Source: Rhizobium sp. RU20A
Lineage (GTDB): Bacteria; Pseudomonadota; Alphaproteobacteria; Rhizobiales; Rhizobiaceae
Direction: 5' to 3'
Assembly (NCBI RefSeq): GCF_900155885.1
Contig: NZ_FTMB01000005.1
Coordinates: 1 to 64,000 of the forward strand
DNA length: 64,000 bases
Position numbers and translations under genes: made by a program. Each line of letters begins with the position of its first letter. The stretch's first letter is position 1. The notes below the pieces were generated by a model, which was not told where the DNA came from, did not search any database, and saw nothing but the letters and a program-made list of their open reading frames with translations. Positions 50,957-58,710 of this stretch are shown piece after piece.

Positions 50957-51787
50957 TTATCGGCTGGCCTGCGCCATCGGCCCGGCCGTCATCTTTCGGG
51001 CGGCCAGAATGCGGTCGGCGATTTCCACGAACCCTTCCCCGCCGCGGCTCGGCGCGACGAAGGCCGGCAGCGCATGCCCGCTGTTCTTGAAATCGATGAC
51101 ATTTGCGACGCCGCAGGAATGCGGAAAGAAGGTGAACATCGGTCCGTCATTCGGGCTGTCGCCGACGAAGATGATCCGCTCCTTCTCGGCATCGAGATCG
51201 ATGCCCATGATGTCCGCCGCAAAGACGCGGCTCATCGACAGCTTGTCGTAGTCGCCGAACCAGCCGTTGACGTGGATGGACGAGAGCTTGGCGACCGCGC
51301 CTGCCTGCTTGAAGAGGGCAAGCACCCGATCGACCTCCGAGGCCGGCAGCGCCGGGACATCCTCACAAACATCGACCGCCAGGTCCGCCTCTCGGTAAAG
51401 CTGGTCCGATGCAATGCCGGTGCCCGGCACGTCGCGCAGGATGCGCTCGCGCAGCGCATCGAGCTTGCGGCGATTTTCCTTCCGCTCCGCATCGGTCGCG
51501 AAGAAGCGCTGGCGCATCTTGCGGGCTTGCCGGTCGTAGGAGAAATAGAAGGCACCATTTTCGCCGACGATCCCGGCCACCGGCCAGAAGCGGGCAATCA
51601 TGTCGCACCAGCCGGCCGGCCGGCCAGTGATCGGCACGACCGCAAGCCCGGCTTCGGCCAGACGGTGAAGCGCGGCATAGGATTCGGCCGGCAACTGTCC
51701 CTCGCTGGTCAGCGTGTCATCGATGTCGGTGAAAACCGCGATGACGCCGGCCAGGGCATGGTCGGAAAGCGCGGAAAGCGGCTGCAT
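50957..51787 (-). CDS. HAD-superfamily phosphatase, subclass IIB
   Basis: The product is 276 residues from the ATG at 51787, which shares one base with the upstream stop (TGATG) and has GGAGGA at good spacing; an ATG six bases upstream would be too close to that site. Motif I is FTDIDDTLTSEG with the nucleophile Asp, motif II is PITGRP, and motif IV is FVGDSPNDGPMF. The cap resembles mannosyl-3-phosphoglycerate and sucrose-phosphate phosphatases (subclass IIB). It would remove phosphate from a sugar or polyol phosphate produced in this operon, perhaps as a salvage step. Confidence 0.83.
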   Translation of the reverse strand: MQPLSALSDHALAGVIAVFTDIDDTLTSEGQLPAESYAALHRLAEAGLAVVPITGRPAGWCDMIARFWPVAGIVGENGAFYFSYDRQARKMRQRFFATDAERKENRRKLDALRERILRDVPGTGIASDQLYREADLAVDVCEDVPALPASEVDRVLALFKQAGAVAKLSSIHVNGWFGDYDKLSMSRVFAADIMGIDLDAEKERIIFVGDSPNDGPMFTFFPHSCGVANVIDFKNSGHALPAFVAPSRGGEGFVEIADRILAARKMTAGPMAQASR

Positions 51788-53133
51788 CAGCATTCCTCCG
51801 CGATGAAGTCTTCGAGGATGCCCATGTCGGCGGCGAGGTCGAGCATGGAGTAGCGGTCGCGCATCTCTTTCGAGTAGCGGACTGCATCGCGGTAGAGCGC
51901 GCGATCCATGCCGATCTCTTCCGCACTGGCTCCGCCTCCGGCCGCTCTCAGATGCGCGGCGAGCGTGGCGGAGGGCATCGCGACCGCCTGCAATTCGGCG
52001 CGAAGCTCGGGCCAGATCCGTTCGAGCGTGGCGTTGAAGCGGGCAGCGGCCGCCGCATCCATCGCTTTGCGGCGCGAGGCCGTCAGGCAATCCTCGACGG
52101 CTGCGGCCGGATACCGGCTGCGGATCGCGGCCTCGTCAAACTGCGTGGCGCGGATCTGCGGGGCATTCGGGCTTGCGAGGATCATTTCCTGCAGGCGCGC
52201 CATGGTCACGGAGGCGACGCCGACCTGCTGGCCATGCACCGTGCCGGGATGGCGCTCGCCTGCGAAACTGTCGATCCAATGGGAAATCTGGTGTTCGCCC
52301 ATGGAGCCCGGATGGCTCATGCCCACGACACTGATGCCAAGGCCACCGAGCGTGAGGATGCGGTGCAGGACGCCGATGGCCTCGTGGTCGCGAACACCCA
52401 GATCGGCCGATCGGGCGAGCATGTCTGCCTCGTCCTCCACCTGCAGGACATAGGGCGCCGTGCCGTAGCGCGTCGCCAGCAGGCGGTGTGAGAAGAGCCA
52501 GTCCACCTGAGCGGTCGGGCGGCAGAGGCTGTCGCCGAAGCCGGCGGCGATGAGATATTGCGGCGCCTCGGCGCTCACGCCGATATCGAGAAAAACGCCT
52601 TTGGCCGCATGGGCGGGCTGCGTGGTCTTGAGGCCGGAGTCGAGCGTGATCGAAGCGGTCGTGGACGTGTAGCCGTTCATCGAGGGCGCGGTGCCGAAAA
52701 CGCAATAGGAACGTCCATCGCCGGCGGTGACGTATTTGCACAGATCATTGATCGTGCCGGAGCCGACGGCGACGAGGGCGTCCACATGCCGCGTCTTTTC
52801 GCGCAGTGACCGTATTTCCGCTTCATCGGCATGCGGGTGCTTGAGAACCACCACCTCTGCGCGCCCGCCAAGTGCTGCCGCAACGGCGGCGCCCATGACG
52901 TCGTAGGTGTTTTCATCGGCAACGACGGCATAACGCTCCGCCGGCAACACGCTGTGAACGAGGTCCCCTTCCGCGCCGGAAAGCTTGTCCTCGATGCGGA
53001 TCGTCTTGAATGGCACGATAGCGGGTTTTCCCGTGTCGGGATCGATCCACCGGCCTTCGCTCACGTCGCGGATCAGCGCATTCCAGTCGCGGCTCGCCGC
53101 AGGCGCGCGCACGGCGCCGGCTGAAGTCGTCAT
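51787..53133 (-). CDS. Glycerol-1-phosphate dehydrogenase-like iron/zinc alcohol dehydrogenase (AraM family)
   Basis: The 448-residue protein has the EgsA/AraM layout: VADENTYDVMG near 72, DALVAVGSGTINDLCKYV with the NAD-binding GSG near 120, GTAPSMNGYTSTTASIT, and AAGFGDSLCRPTAQVDWL. Metal ligands are expected at this Asp and at His in GMSHPGSMGEHQISHWID and GTVHGQQVGVASV. These enzymes interconvert dihydroxyacetone phosphate or related ketose phosphates and polyol phosphates using NAD(P)H. GGGAGG precedes the ATG at 53133. It is the first gene of the operon. Paired with an FGGY kinase, it could oxidise a phosphorylated polyol. Confidence 0.85.
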   Translation of the reverse strand: MTTSAGAVRAPAASRDWNALIRDVSEGRWIDPDTGKPAIVPFKTIRIEDKLSGAEGDLVHSVLPAERYAVVADENTYDVMGAAVAAALGGRAEVVVLKHPHADEAEIRSLREKTRHVDALVAVGSGTINDLCKYVTAGDGRSYCVFGTAPSMNGYTSTTASITLDSGLKTTQPAHAAKGVFLDIGVSAEAPQYLIAAGFGDSLCRPTAQVDWLFSHRLLATRYGTAPYVLQVEDEADMLARSADLGVRDHEAIGVLHRILTLGGLGISVVGMSHPGSMGEHQISHWIDSFAGERHPGTVHGQQVGVASVTMARLQEMILASPNAPQIRATQFDEAAIRSRYPAAAVEDCLTASRRKAMDAAAAARFNATLERIWPELRAELQAVAMPSATLAAHLRAAGGGASAEEIGMDRALYRDAVRYSKEMRDRYSMLDLAADMGILEDFIAEEC

Positions 53134-53150
53134 TCCATCCTCCCAGATAT

Positions 53151-53200
53151 GTTGGTGGAAATTTTCACCATATAATGAAAAATGTCAATGACGTTTTTCA
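53151..53200 (-). promoter_or_regulatory. Two dyads over the promoter of the FGGY/AraM operon
   Basis: TGGTGGAAATATTTTCACCA (53151-53170) is a 20-bp inverted repeat with one mismatched pair. TGAAAAATG (53176-53184) and CGTTTTTCA (53192-53200) form a second dyad. On the minus strand TTGACA (53183-53188) lies in the latter and can serve as -35. The first dyad would then overlap the -10/start region, a normal repressor position. The regulator is not encoded in this operon. Confidence 0.6.
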
Positions 53201-53470
53201 TGAATGATTGACGTTTGCCATAGAGACGACAGCCAAGTGCTTGAAGAGGCACGGCGAATGACGTCGCCTGAGATCGCACGGTTTTGAAAATTCATCGCAA
53301 GAGTGCACGGACCAGCATCTCGGGCAAACGCGCCGCGTCGGTGATCCGGTGTCAATGGGAAAGACGAGACAGGGCCGATCAGCCGGATCCCGGTCAAATG
53401 CTGCGTGCTCTATGCGCTTGTTTTTATGGCAGTGTCCGATGCCGAAGCGATCATGCTTCGGCTGGCAATG
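53201..53470 (-). other. Intergenic stretch with a hairpin after the glucoamylase gene
   Basis: No gene is seen in these 270 bases. GCCGAAGC (53441-53448) pairs perfectly with GCTTCGGC (53455-53462) around a six-base loop just past the glucoamylase stop (53471), so it probably marks the end of that message although a T-run is missing. Confidence 0.5.
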
Positions 53471-54877
53471 CTAGCTACCAGCCGCATCCCGCACGAAGGC
53501 CTGCTTCGCACGCAGGGCCGAGAGGAAGGCGGCGTAGCTCCAGGTCAGGTTGCGGACGGATTTTTCAAAACCGCTCGTGCCGTCGAACTGCTCGCTGAGC
53601 TCGTAGTGATTGCTGTGAAAGACGATGGCGCGCATCATCCGGTCGCCGGCGTCCTGAAGCGCCTGCGCGGCATCGGCGGGAGGTGTCGCATCGCTCACGC
53701 CCACCTGCTTGAAGAAGGTCCGGGACCGGTCATCGAGCGGAATGGCACCTGTCTCGAAGACATGGCGGGCGAGGCGGTAGTAGAGTTCGGCGAAATTGGC
53801 CGTGCAAAGGGGCCAGGGATGTCCGCCGCGCACCGGGTGGGCGGTATCGCCGTCGTAGATGTCGCCGGGATAGCGGCCCAGCAGCGGGCCGATCCCCTTT
53901 TCGGCATCGGCGAGATTGATCGGATAGAGCGCATCCGATGCCGGGTCCGACCACAGGCGCCGCAACTCGCCGGCCGTTGCGAGAAGCCGGGTGTCGTCGC
54001 AGGCGATCGCGCCATAGATGGCGGCACTGACAATGTCGATGTTCGGGTCGTAGCCCAGGGAAGGCGGCAGGCTGGACGTGCCGGGCGCGCCATCCGGGTC
54101 CAGCATGGAGACGTAGATCGTGCCGTTCCAGTGCCGCTCGATTTCCTGCTCGAGATAGGCGATCGCCGGGCCGACGCCCGCGGGTACGGCAAGACCGATC
54201 GTGTTGGCCGATACCTGACGCAGGCACCGCAGGTGGATCGCGCGGGCGAAGAAGGACTGCGCGACGTGTTCCTCCCACAGATTGGTGGTCGGCTTGCGGT
54301 AGACCTCCAGGAGATAGGTGATGTTCGTGCCGAGCACCTTCAGGGCGGTGGCTTTCGCGGTGTCGCTCAACTGATCGAAGGCTTCAAGAAGCGCGATGGA
54401 CTGGATGCCGGGGCCGTCATTCTGCTCGGACCAGGGGCGGGCTTTCCCTCGGATGGTGTAGCAGGCGTGACCAAGGGTCGGCGTGGCATTGTCCTGGCAG
54501 AGGCTGGCGAAGGCCACGTAGTCGTTCAGCGCTTCAACGCCTCCGCCGTCCGGCGTGCCGGGAAGGCCGGCTGCGGCGATTTCAAGTGCGGTGATGGCGG
54601 CGTCGCGCACCCAGTGGAAGACGTAGTTCTGGTCGACGCCCGGCGTATTGGCCGGGTAGGAAGGGGCGGCGATCACGCAGCCCGGCAGCGAGAATTCCCC
54701 GGGATTGCAGGGGTCTTCGACGACGAAGCCATCGCTGGTCACGTTGCGCATCATCATCAGGAACAGGAAAGGTGCGAGCGCGGTCAGATCCGTCTGCCCG
54801 TGGGCGGCGCGGGGCGCGTGCTTTTCGAAATCCTGATGGGCGCCGCCGCAGGCGCGGCCGGACGTCGGACTGGTCAT
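53471..54877 (-). CDS. Compact GH15 glucoamylase, fungal-like type
   Basis: The product is 468 residues from the ATG at 54877, six bases after GGAG. The (alpha/alpha)6 barrel of GH15 is recognisable: NYVFHWVRDAAITALEI near 84, TNLWEEHVAQSFFARA near 199 with the general acid Glu, LYPINLADAEKG, GRYPGDIYDG, HPWPLCTANFAELYYRL and SEQFDGTSGFEKSVRN then LTWSYAAFLSAL with the catalytic base Glu. Order and spacing resemble fungal glucoamylase catalytic domains more than the larger bacterial GH15 enzymes, which have an extra N-terminal domain. No signal peptide is apparent, so it would act inside the cell. It releases glucose from non-reducing ends of alpha-glucans. It stands alone with no glycogen genes beside it. 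Confidence 0.85.
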   Translation of the reverse strand: MTSPTSGRACGGAHQDFEKHAPRAAHGQTDLTALAPFLFLMMMRNVTSDGFVVEDPCNPGEFSLPGCVIAAPSYPANTPGVDQNYVFHWVRDAAITALEIAAAGLPGTPDGGGVEALNDYVAFASLCQDNATPTLGHACYTIRGKARPWSEQNDGPGIQSIALLEAFDQLSDTAKATALKVLGTNITYLLEVYRKPTTNLWEEHVAQSFFARAIHLRCLRQVSANTIGLAVPAGVGPAIAYLEQEIERHWNGTIYVSMLDPDGAPGTSSLPPSLGYDPNIDIVSAAIYGAIACDDTRLLATAGELRRLWSDPASDALYPINLADAEKGIGPLLGRYPGDIYDGDTAHPVRGGHPWPLCTANFAELYYRLARHVFETGAIPLDDRSRTFFKQVGVSDATPPADAAQALQDAGDRMMRAIVFHSNHYELSEQFDGTSGFEKSVRNLTWSYAAFLSALRAKQAFVRDAAGS

Positions 54878-55088
54878 GGGCTTCTCCGCCAATCGCGCCG
54901 CGTCGGCTCTCGGGATCGAAAGACGGCCAGGCTGTACCTACGCTTTTCAGATGAAACGCGTTTGCCTGCGAAAAGCAACCTGACGTTCGGTATTTTCCGT
55001 CGATTTCGGGTTTCTTTAAGCAGACTACTAGCAGGGGGGCAAAGGTTGGTAATAGGCGTGAAAACTGCCTTCCTCGCGATGCGGCGCT

Positions 55089-55865
55089 CTACTCATTGCC
55101 GGCGGGGCGAAGGAAATGCACGTGCGGGCGTTCGTCCGCCGAGGGCAGGTCGACCTGTGCCTTCACCTTGAAGACCTCGCGCAGCATTTCCTCCGTCAAG
55201 ACGTCGCGCGGCGTGCCCTCGGCCACGATACGGCCTTCCTTCAGGACGAGCAGCCGGTCACAGAACATGGCGGCGTGGTTGATGTCGTGCAGCGCGATGA
55301 TGCTGGTCACCGGCAGATCGGCGATCAGGCTGAGGAGGCCGATCTGGTGCTGGATGTCGAGATGGTTGGTGGGCTCGTCGAGGATCAGTTCGCTCGGATC
55401 CTGGGCCAGCGCCCGGGCGATGTGGGCGCGCTGGCGCTCGCCGCCGGAAAGGCTCTGCCAGCGGTCGTCGCGTTTGCCGGCCATGCCGGCACGGGCAAGG
55501 GCGCGGTCCACGGCCGCGTCGTCGGCTGCCGTCCAGCCTGAGAACATCGAGCGGTGCGGAAAGCGGCCGAGCTTGACGACGTCGGCAACCTTGAGGTTCT
55601 GGTTGGTCGCCGCATGCTGCTCGACGAAGGCAAGGCGCCGGGCAATGGCCTTGCGGGGGATGGAGCGGATATCCTTGCCATCCAGCAGCACGCGGCCGGC
55701 GCGCGGCTGTTTGAGGCCGGCCAGAAGCCTGAGCAGCGAGGTCTTGCCGGAGCCGTTTGGGCCGAGCAGGCCCAGCATCTCGCCGGGCCGCGCCTGAAAG
55801 GAGACCGCGTCGAGAATGCTCTTCGCGCCGATCGTCCAGGAAATGTCTTCGGCAAGGATGCTCAT
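55089..55865 (-). CDS. FecE/FhuC-type ABC ATPase
   Basis: The product has 258 residues: Walker A GPNGSGKTSLLRL near 35, Q-loop FVEQHAATNQNLKVADVV, signature LSGGERQR, Walker B LILDEPTNHLD and H-loop ALHDIN. VVKLGRFPH is typical of the siderophore/cobalamin class. The start overlaps the permease stop by four bases. A His-rich tail, ERPHVHFL, ends the protein. It energises the FecCD-type permease of the first metal/corrinoid importer. Confidence 0.88.
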   Translation of the reverse strand: MSILAEDISWTIGAKSILDAVSFQARPGEMLGLLGPNGSGKTSLLRLLAGLKQPRAGRVLLDGKDIRSIPRKAIARRLAFVEQHAATNQNLKVADVVKLGRFPHRSMFSGWTAADDAAVDRALARAGMAGKRDDRWQSLSGGERQRAHIARALAQDPSELILDEPTNHLDIQHQIGLLSLIADLPVTSIIALHDINHAAMFCDRLLVLKEGRIVAEGTPRDVLTEEMLREVFKVKAQVDLPSADERPHVHFLRPAGNE

Positions 55866-56902
55866 GTTGCACGCTGGAAACGATAGAGGATGACGGAGAA
55901 GAAGGGTACACCGACGAGCGCGGTCACGACCCCGATCGGCAGGACCTGCTGCGGAACGAGCATGCGTGCGGCGATGTCTGCGATCACCATGAAGATCGCG
56001 CCGCCAATGGCACAGGCCGGCAGCAGGCGGAAGTGCAGCGGGCCGACGATGAAGCGCGCGACATGCGGCATGACGAGGCCGACGAAGCCGATGGAGCCGA
56101 CAATGCTCACGATGGTGGCTGTCAGGAGCGCCGTCAGACAGAAGAGGCCGATGCGGGCGCGTGCCACATTGACGCCAAGGGCGGCGGCGGCCTCGTCGCC
56201 AAAGGCGAAGGCATCGAGCACCCGGGCATAACACAGGCACAGCACAAGCCCGATGCCGACGACGACCGACACCAGGGCAAATTCTGGCCAGCGCACGCCA
56301 CCAAAACTGCCGAGCAGCCAGAAAATCACGTCGCGGGCCTGCTGCGCGTTGCCGGCGGTGGTGACCACATAGGAGGTCACGGCATTGAAGAGCTGCGAGG
56401 CGGCGACACCGGCGAGGATCGTGCGGTCTGCGCCGCCGCGTGTGCCGTTGGATAGAAGGGCGACGAAGAGGAAGGCGGCGAAGGCGCCGGCGAAAGCACC
56501 TGCCGAGAGCGACACGACGCCGGAGCCAAGACCGAGAATGACGATGCCGACGGCGCCGGTCGATGCGCCGGCGGAAATGCCGAGCACGTAGGGTTCGGCC
56601 AGCGGATTGCGCAGCAGGGACTGCATGATGGCGCCCGAAAGCGCCAGGCCCGCGCCGCAGAAGGCAGCGACCAGCGCCCGGCTGAGGCGGTAATCCCAGA
56701 TCACCGCCTCATGGATGCGGCTGATCGTCACCGACGTCCAGCCAAGCTTGTTGGTGATGGCAAGGAAAGTGGTGCGGATCGGGATCGGCAGGTCGCCAAT
56801 GCCGACGCTGATGGCGACGACCAGCAGCACCACCATCAGCGACACGGCAATGGCCGCGCCCGAGATCAACCCGTTTCGCATGCCTGCCATCTCGGGTCTC
56901 AC
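55862..56902 (-). CDS. FecCD-type permease
   Basis: The 346-residue protein starts at a GTG (56902) overlapping the binding-protein stop as GTGA; an ATG at 56890 is possible. It has about ten membrane helices. DYRLSRALVAAFCGAGLALS, QSLLRNPLAEPYVLGISAGA and SIGFVGLVMPHVARFIVGPL are class signatures. Such permeases import siderophores, haem or cobalamin as dimers. Confidence 0.9.
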   Translation of the reverse strand: MRPEMAGMRNGLISGAAIAVSLMVVLLVVAISVGIGDLPIPIRTTFLAITNKLGWTSVTISRIHEAVIWDYRLSRALVAAFCGAGLALSGAIMQSLLRNPLAEPYVLGISAGASTGAVGIVILGLGSGVVSLSAGAFAGAFAAFLFVALLSNGTRGGADRTILAGVAASQLFNAVTSYVVTTAGNAQQARDVIFWLLGSFGGVRWPEFALVSVVVGIGLVLCLCYARVLDAFAFGDEAAAALGVNVARARIGLFCLTALLTATIVSIVGSIGFVGLVMPHVARFIVGPLHFRLLPACAIGGAIFMVIADIAARMLVPQQVLPIGVVTALVGVPFFSVILYRFQRAT

Positions 56903-57927
56903 TGAAGGAGACCGCGTGCCTTCAACTGTTCAGCCACCTGTTCGGCACCGAAGATGGTGCGCACGGTGGGGTTCATCGCCTGTCCGTCCATGACGAAGAT
57001 GTTGTTGTTGCGTACGGCATCCATCAGGGCGGTGGCCGGGTCGGTGGTGAGGAACTTGATCTTCGCCTCGGGCTTGTCCAGCTCCCAGCGGTTGCGGTCG
57101 AGGCTTGCGACGACGATCACGTCCGGATTGGCGGCGATGATGGATTCCCAGCCAAGGGCCGGCCATTCGGCCTCCGAGGAAATGGCATTCACACCGCCCA
57201 GCAGGTCGGCAATGTAGCCGGACGCGCCATTCCTGCCGCCGAGATAGGCGTCGGCGGACGGAGACGGGCTGGAGAACCAGAAGACATAGGAGAGCTTCTT
57301 GCCACCCGGGGTGATGATGGCGCGCAACGCGGCTTCGCGTGCCTTGAGGTCGGCAATCACAGCCTGGCCACGATCGGCAACGTTGAAGATGCGCGCGAGT
57401 TCGTCGATCTCCTTGTAGAGCAGATCCATGGTCCACAGGGCGCCGCGGCTGCCATAGACGTCCGTGCTGCTGTTCGTCTTGAGGCATGTGCTCGGCGACA
57501 GATAGGTGGGAACGCCGATCTTCTCGAAGTCCTCGCGCTTGGCGACCTTGCTCTCCGGGCCGAGAAGGCTCGGCAGGGCGGCGGCAACGAAATCGGGGTC
57601 TTCGGCAAGGATGCTTTCGAAGGTCGGGAATTCCACCGTCAGCAGCTTTACCTTCTCATTGGCCGCGGCCAGTTGGGGCAGAACCTTGCTCGGCCAGAAC
57701 GCGGTGCCGGCCATCTTGTCCTCGAGGCCGAGCAGCAGCATGATTTCCGCGCTGTTCTGGCCAAGCCCGATAGCGCGTTCCGGCGCTGCCTTGAACGTGA
57801 CCTGAAGACCGCAATTCTCGATGGTCAGCGGATAGGTCGTTTCAGCGGCTTGCGCCTTGCCAGCAAGCAGCGCGGCGGCAAGAAAAAGGCCGGATGCGGC
57901 AGAAACGAGAGGGCGAATGCGGGTCAT
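56899..57927 (-). CDS. FecB/BtuF-type periplasmic binding protein
   Basis: The product has 342 residues with Sec signal SAASGLFLAAALLAGKAQAA. The class III binding fold shows APERAIGLGQNSAEIMLLLG, FESILAEDPDFVAA and GWESIIAANPDVIVVASLDR. Cys residues (ENCGLQ, STCLKT) may form a disulfide. The ligand is undetermined; iron-chelate, corrinoid or another metal complex are all possible. It is the first gene of a three-gene operon. The 126-base upstream gap holds ATGAAATTACTCAT (57995-58008), an imperfect dyad that could be a metalloregulator site. Confidence 0.85.
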   Translation of the reverse strand: MTRIRPLVSAASGLFLAAALLAGKAQAAETTYPLTIENCGLQVTFKAAPERAIGLGQNSAEIMLLLGLEDKMAGTAFWPSKVLPQLAAANEKVKLLTVEFPTFESILAEDPDFVAAALPSLLGPESKVAKREDFEKIGVPTYLSPSTCLKTNSSTDVYGSRGALWTMDLLYKEIDELARIFNVADRGQAVIADLKAREAALRAIITPGGKKLSYVFWFSSPSPSADAYLGGRNGASGYIADLLGGVNAISSEAEWPALGWESIIAANPDVIVVASLDRNRWELDKPEAKIKFLTTDPATALMDAVRNNNIFVMDGQAMNPTVRTIFGAEQVAEQLKARGLLQ

Positions 57928-58053
57928 GGTTCAGCGTCCTTCAGCGTCAGCAATGAGCGAGTGCTTCTCAACACACCTTCTTTTCAAAAACAAGATGAAA
58001 TTACTCATATTAAATGCGGCGTGACGGGAGAGCCATGCTCGCGGCGTCTGCGT

Positions 58054-58473
58054 TCAGGTGAAGAGCCAGGCAATCGCCGCGTAGCGGGCCGTCTTGGCGA
58101 GGCCGACGAGGAGGACAAAACGCCATAGCGGCTCCCGCAGGATGCCCGCCGCAAAGGTGATGGGATCGCCGATCACCGGCACCCAGCTTGCCAGCAGGGA
58201 CCAGCGCCCGTAGCGCCGATACCAGCCCTGCGCCTGTTCCAGCTTCTGCTCGGAAAGCGGAAACCAGCGCCGGCCGCGAAACTGCTCGATGCCCCGGCCG
58301 AGCATCCAGTTGACGAGCGATCCCAGCACATTGCCGAGACTGGCCACCGTGACGAGAAGCGCGACGGGGTGGCCGTCTTGCCGGACGAGGTAGGCGAGAA
58401 GCGCCTCCGACTGGGCCGGCAGCAGTGTGGCGGCGAGAAAGGCCGTGGCAAAGAGGCCGAGATAGGTGGTCAT
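58054..58473 (-). CDS. YqaA-like small membrane protein of the DedA/VTT group
   Basis: The 139-residue protein has four hydrophobic segments, with SEALLAYLVRQDGHPVALLV near 22, GNVLGSLVNWMLGRGIEQF near 46 and a RYGRWSLLASWVPVIGDPIT motif near 92 that is typical of YqaA proteins. These are short relatives of DedA and probably act in lipid or undecaprenyl carrier handling at the inner membrane. It is a single gene between the importer and the divergent COG0523 gene. Confidence 0.83.
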   Translation of the reverse strand: MTTYLGLFATAFLAATLLPAQSEALLAYLVRQDGHPVALLVTVASLGNVLGSLVNWMLGRGIEQFRGRRWFPLSEQKLEQAQGWYRRYGRWSLLASWVPVIGDPITFAAGILREPLWRFVLLVGLAKTARYAAIAWLFT

Positions 58474-58600
58474 GCGGCGGTCCTGTTTCGCAGCCGCCCT
58501 TTTGTCACGCCTGTCGGGCTTTGGCCATGCCCGGCGCTCTTGCCGGCGTCACAGTCCGTTGAAACGGCGGCGCGCCTCGATGGAGGCAAAGCGAGGGGGC

Positions 58601-58633
58601 TTGACAGCGTCCGAATATGTAATGTTATTACAT
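58601..58633 (+). promoter_or_regulatory. Promoter with a Zur-like palindrome
   Basis: TTGACA (58601-58606) is followed after 16 bases by TGTTAT (58623-58628). Over the latter lies ATGTAAT-GTT-ATTACAT (58617-58633), with seven-base arms. Its composition and place recall alphaproteobacterial Zur boxes, and the next gene is a COG0523 GTPase, a family often repressed by Zur. Regulator assignment is inferred. Confidence 0.65.
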
Positions 58634-58710
58634 TTACTATCGAAGTGTGCCACACCGGTTCCATCCGAAGGCGTCGCTTCTGCCCTGTTTTCTCATCTCT
58701 GGAGCCATTC

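Noticed and set aside
53405-55171. A 588-codon plus-strand open frame across the glucoamylase region
   Set aside because: It is antisense to an enzyme with all GH15 motifs and shows no domain of its own.
58369-58710. An N-terminal extension of the COG0523 GTPase
   Set aside because: The extension crosses the divergent YqaA-like gene and the promoter; the family start MNKLPVTVLSGFLGAGKTT is at 58711.
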